The translations under genes and the position numbers were made by a program. 55,466 nucleotides of DNA from Candidatus Zhuqueibacterota bacterium (GTDB taxonomy: Bacteria > Zhuqueibacterota > Zhuqueibacteria > Residuimicrobiales > Oceaniaggregativiventaceae), in NCBI GenBank assembly GCA_014728115.1, contig WJME01000172.1, positions 1 to 55,466 on the forward strand. Direction: 5' to 3'. The stretch's first letter is position 1. Each line of letters starts with the position of its first letter. Positions 9,379-16,821 of this stretch are shown piece after piece. The notes below the pieces were generated by a model, which saw nothing but the letters and a program-made list of their open reading frames with translations, ran no database searches and was not told the DNA's origin.

Positions 9379-10191
9379 ATGAAACCTGTTACCATCCATA
9401 CGCTGGCATCCATGAAGCAAAAAGGGGAAAAAATTAGCGCCCTCACTGCCTATGATGCCCTCATGGCCATGTTACTGGATAAGGCTGGCATAGATTTTAT
9501 CCTTGTAGGGGATTCCTGTGCGACCGTGGTGCAGGGCGAGTCCAGTACATTACCCATGACCATGTCACACACCTTATATCATACCAAAATAGTACGAAAA
9601 GGGGTTCAGCGTGCCTTGCTGGTCGCGGATATGCCTTTTATGTCCTATCAAGAGAGTTTGTCAAAGGCTATCAGAAATGCCGGTCGATTGTTTCAGCAAG
9701 CAGGTGTGGATGCAGTCAAGATCGAAGGTGGAGCGGAAATGGCAGAGACGATTCAAAAAATCGCTAGGGCCGGCATGCCGGTGATGGGGCATTTGGGACT
9801 CACTCCCCAGTCGGTCAAGCAATTCGGGGGCTATAAATTGCAAGCTGCCACGCGTGCATCAGCAGACAAGCTCATTAAAGATGCCCGGGTCGTTCAGGAT
9901 GCGGGTGCTTTTGCACTCGTCCTCGAAAAGATCCCTCAAACCCTTGCCCGGCAAGTGACCCAAGCACTGGATATTCCCACCATCGGTATCGGAGCCGGTC
10001 CGCATTGCGATGGACAGATCCTTGTTTCGCATGACATTTTGGGATTATTTCAGGCCTTTCAACCCAGGTTTGTCCGAAGATATGCTGACCTCGCTTCTGA
10101 AATGAGCCAGGCCTTTACCAGGTATATCAAAGATGTCAAAGACGGGAATTTCCCGGCACCGGAAGAGAGTTATGACAGTGAAATTGAATAG
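9379..10191 (+). CDS. panB: 3-methyl-2-oxobutanoate hydroxymethyltransferase
   Basis: 270 residues, normal for PanB. It transfers a hydroxymethyl group from 5,10-methylene-tetrahydrofolate to 2-oxoisovalerate to give ketopantoate, the first committed step of pantothenate (and so CoA) synthesis. Magnesium ligands are visible as Asp45 (ILVGDSCATV) and Asp84 (LLVADMPF). Glu116 (KIEGG) and the catalytic Glu183 (VLEKIP) are also in place. The TIGIGAGPHCDGQILV block is typical. The gene is followed after 15 bases by panC, so the two form a transcription unit. No panD or panE is seen in the window. Confidence 0.96.
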   Translation: MKPVTIHTLASMKQKGEKISALTAYDALMAMLLDKAGIDFILVGDSCATVVQGESSTLPMTMSHTLYHTKIVRKGVQRALLVADMPFMSYQESLSKAIRNAGRLFQQAGVDAVKIEGGAEMAETIQKIARAGMPVMGHLGLTPQSVKQFGGYKLQAATRASADKLIKDARVVQDAGAFALVLEKIPQTLARQVTQALDIPTIGIGAGPHCDGQILVSHDILGLFQAFQPRFVRRYADLASEMSQAFTRYIKDVKDGNFPAPEESYDSEIE

Positions 10192-10206
10192 ATAAAATCT
10201 TTGGTC

Positions 10207-11052
10207 ATGATCATAGCAAGAAAAATAGAGCAACTGAAAACCCTTTTGGCAAAAGCGCGTCTTTCAGGGCATAAAGTCGGACTGGTTCCCACCATGGGCT
10301 ATCTGCATGAAGGACATCTCAGTCTTGTCGAAACGATTGTTCCTTATGTAGACCTTGTGGTCATGTCGATATTTGTCAACCCTACACAGTTTTCACCGAG
10401 TGAAGATTATGAATCTTATCCCCGTGATCTCGAGAAAGATATTAAACGGGCCGAGTCTGCGGGGGTCGAGATTATTTTTTCTCCTTCTGTACGAGAAATG
10501 TACCCCAAGGGTTATCAGAGTTTTATCCATGTAGACAAGGTTTCCGAAGGGCTCTGTGGGGCTTCAAGGCCTCACCATTTTCGGGGAGTGACAACCGTGG
10601 TCGGCAAGCTGTTCAATATTGTCCAACCCGATTTCGCTGTGTTTGGGGAAAAAGATTATCAGCAACTCGTGGTGATCAAACAGATGGTAAAAGATTTGAA
10701 TTTCCCGGTTCGCATTCTCGGGTCTCCGATTATAAGAGAAGATGACGGGCTGGCCAAGAGTTCCAGAAATGTCTATTTATCACCAGAGCAACGTCGTAAT
10801 GCGCCTCTGCTCTACTGCACCCTGCAAAGCGTCAAAGATGCTTTTGAAGGAGGGGAACGCACCGGGAAGACTCTGGTAGAGATGACTCGTCAGGCGCTTG
10901 ATATTCCCGAGGTTCAAATCGATTATATCGAACTCGTGCATGCCGAATCTCTGCAGCCATTGCAAGGAAAAATTCATTCCCAGCCTGTGTTATTAGCGCT
11001 TGCCGTCTATATGGGATCCACGCGGTTGATTGACAATATACGTCTGCAATGA
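10207..11052 (+). CDS. panC: Pantothenate synthetase
   Basis: 281 residues from the ATG at 10207; a TTG six bases earlier is in frame but less likely. PanC condenses pantoate with beta-alanine using ATP, through a pantoyl-adenylate. The nucleotidyl-transferase signature PTMGYLHEGHLSLV is present, with His34 and His37 in the HxGH motif. The family blocks VNPTQFSPSEDYESYPR, FGEKDYQQL and KSSRNVYLS are all present. It lies directly behind panB. A short GACGAG/CTCGTC hairpin overlaps the stop codon but has no T-run, so I do not call it a terminator. Confidence 0.96.
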   Translation: MIIARKIEQLKTLLAKARLSGHKVGLVPTMGYLHEGHLSLVETIVPYVDLVVMSIFVNPTQFSPSEDYESYPRDLEKDIKRAESAGVEIIFSPSVREMYPKGYQSFIHVDKVSEGLCGASRPHHFRGVTTVVGKLFNIVQPDFAVFGEKDYQQLVVIKQMVKDLNFPVRILGSPIIREDDGLAKSSRNVYLSPEQRRNAPLLYCTLQSVKDAFEGGERTGKTLVEMTRQALDIPEVQIDYIELVHAESLQPLQGKIHSQPVLLALAVYMGSTRLIDNIRLQ

Positions 11053-11100
11053 CGAGGAACCTCTCGTCGGAAAAAAAGTAAAAATATAAGAATCAAATCA

Positions 11101-11129
11101 TTGATTTTATCATTTCAATTTTGTAAATT
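11101..11129 (+). promoter_or_regulatory. Promoter-like pair before the 11164 gene
   Basis: TTGATT at 11101-11106, a 17-base spacer, then TAAATT at 11124-11129, 34 bases before the ATG at 11164. Confidence 0.5.
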
Positions 11130-11163
11130 AGACGCAAGCAAGCAAAACAAGGAGTTTGGAGCC

Positions 11164-11637
11164 ATGAAGCAAGTCATGTTTATCTTTATGTTTTTATTGA
11201 TACTTCCCGGGTTGTTACTGGCTCAATATAAAACCGATACCAACCCCATCAACATTGCACAGGCCATTTCACAGCCTGTAAATGCCGGCAAAGCAGCCAT
11301 GGGTATTTTGGGTTTGGATCCGTCCAAATTGCATATTTCGCACTCTTATCAAATGAATGTAGGATCTTTGGGTGGGAATGCCTTTTCACAGGGTTTATAT
11401 CTCAATACTTTGACATATCAGTTCAATATACCCTTGACCATGTCAGTGCAATGGGGTATTGCGCATCAGCCATTTCAGACAGGTAATGTGGCTCTCATGA
11501 ACGATGGGCCGTTTATTTCAAATGCCAGTCTGGTTTATCGGCCCAGCAAATCAACCGTATTGTCCATAGAGTATGCAACATATCCGACCAACTATTATGG
11601 ATATGGCATGACTCCTCGTTACAACAGAGGGTGGTAG
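11164..11637 (+). CDS. Small secreted protein, function unknown
   Basis: 157 residues from an ATG with AAGGAG eight bases upstream. A clear signal peptide (QVMFIFMFLLILPGLLLAQ) ends near residue 20. The mature part has alternating polar and aromatic residues (SHSYQMNVGSLGG, LYLNTLTYQFNIPLTMSVQWGIA, YPTNYYGYGMTPRYNRGW) that suggest beta strands. It may be a small outer-membrane or periplasmic beta protein. It has its own promoter-like site, and a strong hairpin follows the stop. I do not recognise the family. Confidence 0.7.
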   Translation: MKQVMFIFMFLLILPGLLLAQYKTDTNPINIAQAISQPVNAGKAAMGILGLDPSKLHISHSYQMNVGSLGGNAFSQGLYLNTLTYQFNIPLTMSVQWGIAHQPFQTGNVALMNDGPFISNASLVYRPSKSTVLSIEYATYPTNYYGYGMTPRYNRGW

Positions 11638-11653
11638 TGAGGATTTTGAACCG

Positions 11654-11678
11654 TGCAAAACCTCGGGCAGGTTTTGCA
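11654..11678 (+). other. Strong hairpin without T-run
   Basis: TGCAAAACCT pairs perfectly with AGGTTTTGCA around a 5-base loop. No T-run follows, so it is not a standard terminator. It sits between the small secreted protein gene and the LytR_C gene and may protect the upstream mRNA end or mark a processing site. Confidence 0.5.
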
Positions 11679-11705
11679 TGTAACTCAAAATGAAGGAGGG
11701 GATGA

Positions 11706-12248
11706 GTGGTGAAGAGGAAAGCTTCCCAAGCGAAACGGGGATCGTATCAACGCAGATCGTCGAGAGAACGCACAACAAAAACAAAGAGCAAGCCTAATCT
11801 GGATTCTTTTAAGCGAAAGATCAACTCTGTGGTGGTGTGGTTTCTCGTAGCCATCAATGTGGTTTTGATTTCTTCGTTGATTCATCGTCTGGTGACCCCG
11901 TACGAAGAGCCACCCATCAGTACCGAGACCATTCTTGCCGATGCTCTCGAAGTCGAAGTCTTGAATGGGTGCGGGGTTAACGGTCTCGCCAATTCCTTTG
12001 CAAATTTTCTGCGGACTGAAAATTTCGATGTTGTCAACATTGCAGATGCAGATAATTACGATTATGAAAAATCGTTGGTTATCGATCGCGGAACAAGGGA
12101 TCGCCGAGAGATCGAAGAACTTTGCAAGCGTCTGGGGATTCCCATTGAGCGAATCCTGTTGATTGACAGTGACCGTTATCCTTGTGATGCAACCTTTATC
12201 CTAGGAGCAGATTATCAATCATTAAAGGCTTACCAGGAAATCAGTTAA
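11706..12248 (+). CDS. LytR C-terminal (LytR_C) domain membrane protein
   Basis: 180 residues. A strong AAGGAGG at 11693-11699 precedes two tandem GTG codons at 11706 and 11709; either may start translation. The N-terminus is very basic (KRKASQAKRGSYQRRSSRERTTKTKSK), followed by a single membrane segment near residues 40-58 (SVVVWFLVAINVVLISSLI). The C-terminal half fits the LytR_C fold: EVEVLNGCGVNGLANSFANFLR, VVNIADADNYDYEKSLVIDR, then ILGADY. This domain is found at the end of cell-wall LytR-CpsA-Psr proteins but here lacks the catalytic LCP part. An envelope role is inferred. waaA follows after 16 bases. Confidence 0.78.
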   Translation: MVKRKASQAKRGSYQRRSSRERTTKTKSKPNLDSFKRKINSVVVWFLVAINVVLISSLIHRLVTPYEEPPISTETILADALEVEVLNGCGVNGLANSFANFLRTENFDVVNIADADNYDYEKSLVIDRGTRDRREIEELCKRLGIPIERILLIDSDRYPCDATFILGADYQSLKAYQEIS

Positions 12249-12264
12249 CCGTTGCGGACAGAAA

Positions 12265-13554
12265 ATGTCTTTTTTTTTACGTTGGGTTTATAGCCTGATT
12301 TTTATCCCCCTTTTCGCAACTTTTATGCGATTGGCGGGGATTTTTAATGTCAAAATTGCCAAAGGTCTTAAAGGCCGGAAAAATTTGTTCACCCATTTGC
12401 GTTCTTTTTTGAAACCGTTTCAGCATCGTTCACCAAGGATATGGATACATATTTCCTCACTTGGAGAGTATGAGCAGGCCCGGCCTGTGATACGTGCTCT
12501 CAAGGATCATAACCCTGATTTATTGTTGGTGATCACCTTTTTTTCGCCGTCCGGTTTTCAAAATGCACACGACGAAAACGCGGATATAGTAACATATCTG
12601 CCTCTGGATTCCCGCTCCAATGCCCGGCAGTTTTTCGATCTCGTGAGACCCGATGTTGCCCTGATCGTACGACATGATATTTGGCCGAACTTTTTATGGC
12701 ATGCCAAAGAGCGCGGTGTTTCTTTATTGCTCATCGATGCCAGCATATCACCACACCGGTTTAAAACGTATTATCGTCTGCGTTTTCTGGTCAGACCGAT
12801 CATTTCTCTCTTTGATCAGGTCATGGTGGTTTCTGAACAGGATGGCAAACGGTTGGAACACATTGTCGAATCAGCGTCAATACGGGTTATCGGTGATACT
12901 CGCTATGATCAGGTCTATTTTCGTGCTCATGAAAAGGCAAAAATCGAGGATTTGACGGGTATCTTTTCTCCCGAGCAGACCATCGTTCTGGGAAGTACCT
13001 GGCCATCGGATGAAAGAGTGTTATTACCTCCAACAATCAAATTGTTGTCAGAAAATCCGACAAAAAAAGTCATTATCGCCCCGCACGAGGTGACGCGTGA
13101 ACATATCGAGCAAATACAAAAGTCTTTTAATGATAACAATATCAAAAACATAACGCTGTCAAATCTCCTGGACAGAAAAGTCGGGAACTTTTCTGTCCTT
13201 GTTGTCGATAAAATTGGGCTGCTTGCGAATATCTATGGTCTGAGTGACCTCGCTTTTGTTGGGGGGAGTTTCGGGCCCGGTGTTCACAATGTTTTGGAAC
13301 CCGCAGCACATGGCTGTGGCGTATTTTTTGGGCCGCGGCATATCAATTCACCTGAAGCCATGCAGTTGGTGCGACAGTCTGCGGCAAAAGTAGTGCACAC
13401 CAGCGAGGATGTCGAACAACTTTATCAAGAGTTCTATACTCAAAAAGATGTTTTGCATCAGGTCGGTCAGGCTGCCCAAACAATGGTGCTCGATAAAATG
13501 GGGGCAACAATGGAGGTGGTAGACTATATTAAAACGTGTGTCTCAAAGCAATAG
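12265..13554 (+). CDS. waaA: 3-deoxy-D-manno-octulosonic acid (Kdo) transferase
   Basis: 429 residues, the normal size for WaaA/KdtA, which adds Kdo from CMP-Kdo to the lipid A precursor at the inner face of the inner membrane. The N-terminal hydrophobic stretch (VYSLIFIPLFATFMRLAGI) is the usual anchor. Family blocks are WIHISSLGEYEQARPV, ITFFSPSG, RHDIWPNFLW, VIGDTRYDQV, GSTWPSDERVL and HNVLEPAAHGCGVFFGP. The last forms the nucleotide-sugar site of the GT-B fold. It shows that the organism makes Kdo-containing LPS. It ends 8 bases before mtnA. The ribosome site is weak. Confidence 0.93.
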   Translation: MSFFLRWVYSLIFIPLFATFMRLAGIFNVKIAKGLKGRKNLFTHLRSFLKPFQHRSPRIWIHISSLGEYEQARPVIRALKDHNPDLLLVITFFSPSGFQNAHDENADIVTYLPLDSRSNARQFFDLVRPDVALIVRHDIWPNFLWHAKERGVSLLLIDASISPHRFKTYYRLRFLVRPIISLFDQVMVVSEQDGKRLEHIVESASIRVIGDTRYDQVYFRAHEKAKIEDLTGIFSPEQTIVLGSTWPSDERVLLPPTIKLLSENPTKKVIIAPHEVTREHIEQIQKSFNDNNIKNITLSNLLDRKVGNFSVLVVDKIGLLANIYGLSDLAFVGGSFGPGVHNVLEPAAHGCGVFFGPRHINSPEAMQLVRQSAAKVVHTSEDVEQLYQEFYTQKDVLHQVGQAAQTMVLDKMGATMEVVDYIKTCVSKQ

Positions 13555-13562
13555 GAAAAGAT

Positions 13563-14612
13563 ATGGATGATCAGTTAACAGCCGTGCAATGGTATGATGG
13601 GAAGGTTAGAATTCTGGATCAGACGCAGCTGCCCGAAGATCTGGTTCTCCTGGAAATTTCCGATTATCATGGGATTGTCAAAGCGATCAAAGAACTCTCG
13701 GTTCGGGGCGCACCAGCTATCGGTGTTGCAGCCGCCTATGGGGTGGTTTTGGCCACCTGGTATTTGGATGAAGTCGATCGGGCCGGATTCCTTGAAGCCA
13801 CAAATCGTGCTATTTTGGAGCTGAAAAATACCCGACCGACTGCAAAAAACTTGTTCTGGTCTCTTGAAAGGATGCGCACAGCCCTGACAAAAAATCTGAG
13901 CAAGCCTTTAAAAGATGTAAAGCTGGCCTTGCTCAAGGAAGCGAAACGCATTCAACAGGATGATCTGGAACGCTGTCAAAATATCGGCCGGTATGGTGCA
14001 GAATTGTTGCCCAATCGGGTGAATGTTTTGACCCATTGTAATGCAGGCGCACTGGCGACTGCAGGATATGGTACGGCGCTGGGAATGGTCAGGGCTGCTG
14101 CGGAAATGGGCAAAAAAGTGCATGTTTATGCCGACGAAACCCGCCCCCTTTTACAGGGTGCCCGTCTTACGACCTTTGAATTGATGGAGGATGGCATCGA
14201 TGTGACTCTGCTGTGTGACAATATGGCCGGCTATCTCATGCAGCGAGGTGTTATCGATGTCGTGATCGTAGGAGCGGACAGAATTACCATGAACGGGGAT
14301 GTTGCGAATAAAATCGGCACCTATAGCGTGGCTGTTTTGGCAAACGCTCATAAAATCCCGTTCTATGTGGCTGCACCGTTTTCAACGTTTGATCCTGATC
14401 TTAAAACCGGGCAGGATATCCCCATCGAAAAACGGGATGGCGATGAAGTGAGAAAAATCGGTTCCCAATGGATCGCGCCGGAAAAAGTCTCTGTCATCAA
14501 TCCGGCGTTCGATGTCACGCCGAATCATCTGATAAGCGCAATCGTTACCGAACATGGCGTCATTACCCCTCCTTATGTTGAGGGAATTAAAGCAAAATTT
14601 AGTGTTGATTAA
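13563..14612 (+). CDS. mtnA: S-methyl-5-thioribose-1-phosphate isomerase
   Basis: 349 residues from the ATG at 13563 (AGGAAAAG upstream); a longer frame from 13536 overlaps waaA and is less likely. MtnA converts methylthioribose-1-phosphate to methylthioribulose-1-phosphate in methionine salvage. Substrate-site motifs are RGAPAIGVAAAYG, LTHCNAGALATAGYGTALGMVRAA (catalytic Cys159), DETRPLLQGARLTTFEL and VGADRITMNGDVANKIGTYS (catalytic Asp239). The Cys/Asp pair favours true MtnA over eIF2B-like relatives. No other salvage genes are nearby. The next gene's promoter-like site overlaps its stop. Confidence 0.93.
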   Translation: MDDQLTAVQWYDGKVRILDQTQLPEDLVLLEISDYHGIVKAIKELSVRGAPAIGVAAAYGVVLATWYLDEVDRAGFLEATNRAILELKNTRPTAKNLFWSLERMRTALTKNLSKPLKDVKLALLKEAKRIQQDDLERCQNIGRYGAELLPNRVNVLTHCNAGALATAGYGTALGMVRAAAEMGKKVHVYADETRPLLQGARLTTFELMEDGIDVTLLCDNMAGYLMQRGVIDVVIVGADRITMNGDVANKIGTYSVAVLANAHKIPFYVAAPFSTFDPDLKTGQDIPIEKRDGDEVRKIGSQWIAPEKVSVINPAFDVTPNHLISAIVTEHGVITPPYVEGIKAKFSVD

Positions 14613-14633
14613 TAGATTTAATTACTGTATATT
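14605..14633 (+). promoter_or_regulatory. Promoter-like pair before the TPR lipoprotein
   Basis: TTGATT at 14605-14610 (overlapping the mtnA stop), a 17-base spacer, then TATATT at 14628-14633, 38 bases before the ATG at 14672. Confidence 0.55.
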
Positions 14634-14671
14634 TGATGAAATTTACAAAACGTAACCGAGGAGAAATAAAA

Positions 14672-15763
14672 ATGAAACGCAGTTTGCAAATCATCGGCGC
14701 AATCCTGATGATTGCCACAGTGTTTATGGCATGTCAAACCAAAGAAGTCACGTCTGCCAAGGTATATATACAGCAAAACAATTGGGAAAAAGCGATAGAA
14801 CAGCTCGAACTCGCGACCAAGAATTATCCCAATGATGCAGAAGCCTGGTATCTACTGGGTGAAGGGTACGGTACCCAGGAAGAATATGAAAAAATGGTTG
14901 ACGCCTTTAACAAATCTTTGGAAATTGCCAATACCTTTGAGAGTGAGATCACCGCAGCCAAGGATAAATACTGGGTCAATAATTTTAATTCCGGTGTCAA
15001 GGCGATCAATAATGAAGATCTTGAAGGCGCGATCAATGCTTTTGAAACAGCCATTATGATCGATCCAGAGCGTCCTGAAGCGTATAATAATCTCGCCATC
15101 ACCTATATGCGCACCGAAGACACCGATAAAGCAATGGACACATATGAGCGTCTCATTGAAGTCAAGCCTCAGGATGTCAAAGCGATGAATGATTTGGCTC
15201 GACTTTATATTCAGGAAAAACAATATCAAAATGCTGTCGAGGTCGAGAAAAAAGCACTGGAAATCGAACCTTCCAATGCCGATGCGATTTATAGCCTCGC
15301 AATGGCCTATGATTACCTGGGTGAAAAAGATAAAGCCCGTGCAGAATATCAAAAAGCCTTGGAAGCCAATCCCAAAGATGTGGATGTGCTTTTTAATGTT
15401 GCCCGTCTCTATTTTATGGACGGCGAATACGATCAGGCCATCGGTCTGTTCAAGCGCGTCATTGAACAGAATCCGGATGATTATGATTCTAATCTCAACG
15501 TCGGCAATGCCTTTCTGACCATGGCTGATGAGTACCGTAAAACGCTGGTAGAAAAAGAGCGCAATGAAGAGACCATCACTGAGGAAGAAGCCGATCGTCT
15601 TAAAGACATGTATCAGCAAGCCATTCCTTACCTGGAAAAAGCACTCTCGATCAGAGACAGTGATCCCAATGTCTGGAATAACCTGGGTGTGGCCTATGTC
15701 AATGTCGGCAATACTGAAAAGGGGCAAGAAGCATTTGACAAGGCAGAAACTCTTCGTCAGTAA
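14672..15763 (+). CDS. Tetratricopeptide-repeat lipoprotein
   Basis: 363 residues from the ATG at 14672, which has GAGGAG nine bases upstream; an earlier ATG at 14633 lacks one. The N-terminus is a signal peptide with a likely lipobox ending in Cys20 (ILMIATVFMAC). At least six TPR units follow, for example NWEKAIEQLELATKNYPND, PEAYNNLAITYMRTEDTDKA and EYDQAIGLFKRVIEQNPDD. A charged insert (VEKERNEETITEEEADRLKDMYQQ) splits the last units. TPR lipoproteins usually scaffold envelope complexes; the partner is unknown. It has its own promoter-like site and a strong terminator, so it is probably transcribed alone. Confidence 0.85.
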   Translation: MKRSLQIIGAILMIATVFMACQTKEVTSAKVYIQQNNWEKAIEQLELATKNYPNDAEAWYLLGEGYGTQEEYEKMVDAFNKSLEIANTFESEITAAKDKYWVNNFNSGVKAINNEDLEGAINAFETAIMIDPERPEAYNNLAITYMRTEDTDKAMDTYERLIEVKPQDVKAMNDLARLYIQEKQYQNAVEVEKKALEIEPSNADAIYSLAMAYDYLGEKDKARAEYQKALEANPKDVDVLFNVARLYFMDGEYDQAIGLFKRVIEQNPDDYDSNLNVGNAFLTMADEYRKTLVEKERNEETITEEEADRLKDMYQQAIPYLEKALSIRDSDPNVWNNLGVAYVNVGNTEKGQEAFDKAETLRQ

Positions 15764-15781
15764 TCATCCTGAAAACCTTTT

Positions 15782-15809
15782 GCCCCGTTGATTTTAACGG
15801 GGCTTTTTT
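15782..15809 (+). terminator. Rho-independent terminator
   Basis: GCCCCGTT pairs perfectly with AACGGGGC around a 6-base loop, directly followed by six T. It ends the TPR lipoprotein transcript. Confidence 0.92.
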
Positions 15810-15811
15810 AC

Positions 15812-15840
15812 TTGATTCTTGTAAATTTTGCTGATATATT
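15812..15840 (+). promoter_or_regulatory. Promoter-like pair before uppS
   Basis: TTGATT at 15812-15817, a 17-base spacer, then TATATT at 15835-15840, just after the preceding terminator. It would start the uppS envelope block with a leader of about 105 bases. Confidence 0.55.
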
Positions 15841-15954
15841 TAAACGAGTAGCACATATGACATGATATGTGACGAATGGTTGGGGAACCAGTAGACATAA
15901 ATGGCGCAGACATAGTTTGCATATGATGAATTAATCTTGGGGAGGTATTTTACC

Positions 15955-16710
15955 ATGGATTCATCACGGATCGAGAAAATCAAAGAACGTGGCAGGATTC
16001 CCAATCATGTTGCTATCATTATGGACGGTAATGGTCGTTGGGCGAGAAGCCGCGGTCTGAATCGTACAGCCGGACATAAAGAGGGAATAGAATCGGTCAG
16101 AGCCGCGGTCGAGGCAGCCGGACACTTGGAAATCTCTGCCTTGACTCTTTATACGTTTTCATGCGAAAATTGGAATCGGCCCAAAACCGAAATTACAACC
16201 CTTATGAGTTTGTTGCTGACAACCATAAAAAATGAAGTTGATGAACTCAATGAAAAAAATGTCCGGCTAAGAGTGGTTGGTAATCTTGACGCGTTGCCGC
16301 TGGCCCCGCGTATCGGAATACGGAACACGATCAATCGATTGAAAAACAATACGGGCCTGCAAGTTTGTCTTGCCTTGAGTTACGGGAGTCGGCAAGAAAT
16401 CACAAATGTTACAAGGTCCATCGCAACTGATGTGAAAAAGGGCATCCTCGATCCCAAAGACATCGATGAAACCCTTATCTCGCAGCGTCTTGAAACTGCA
16501 CCGATTGGTGATCCTGACTTGCTTATTCGTACAAGCGGTGAACTGCGACTGAGTAATTTTCTTCTTTGGCAAATGGCCTATACCGAAATCTATATCACCG
16601 AAACCCTTTGGCCTGATTTTAGATACGAAGAATTTTTTCAGGCTATCGAAGATTATCAGGCACGTGAACGACGATATGGTAAAGTGAGTGAACAATTACA
16701 GCAACTGTGA
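15955..16710 (+). CDS. uppS: Isoprenyl (undecaprenyl) diphosphate synthase
   Basis: 251 residues from the ATG at 15955; GGGGAGG at 15939-15945 decides this start. UppS is the cis-prenyltransferase that builds the C55 lipid carrier used for peptidoglycan and surface glycans. The catalytic Asp24 lies in HVAIIMDGNGRWA. Other family blocks are RTAGHKEGIESVR, TLYTFSCENWNRP, DLLIRTSGELRLSNFLLWQMAYTE and LWPDF. The Lipid II and exopolysaccharide pathways, the latter also encoded in this window, depend on its product. It heads a block that continues with tamB-like and bamA. The usual neighbours frr and cdsA are absent. Confidence 0.95.
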   Translation: MDSSRIEKIKERGRIPNHVAIIMDGNGRWARSRGLNRTAGHKEGIESVRAAVEAAGHLEISALTLYTFSCENWNRPKTEITTLMSLLLTTIKNEVDELNEKNVRLRVVGNLDALPLAPRIGIRNTINRLKNNTGLQVCLALSYGSRQEITNVTRSIATDVKKGILDPKDIDETLISQRLETAPIGDPDLLIRTSGELRLSNFLLWQMAYTEIYITETLWPDFRYEEFFQAIEDYQARERRYGKVSEQLQQL

Positions 16711-16821
16711 TTCTTTCCCTCACTCTGGGAACTTGTCCCTCTATATTTCGTCTAAATAGAGCACATTGTTATCCCAAAGTGGTAGAAATGAAACATCGTT
16801 CACAAACAAGGATTTTTCGGC

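Noticed and set aside
11051..11068. GACGAG/CTCGTC hairpin after panC as a terminator
   Set aside because: The stem is only six pairs and an A-run, not a T-run, follows on this strand.
14852..15727. Minus-strand open frame of 291 codons
   Set aside because: It mirrors the TPR gene, whose repeats, signal peptide, ribosome site and terminator are all on the plus strand.
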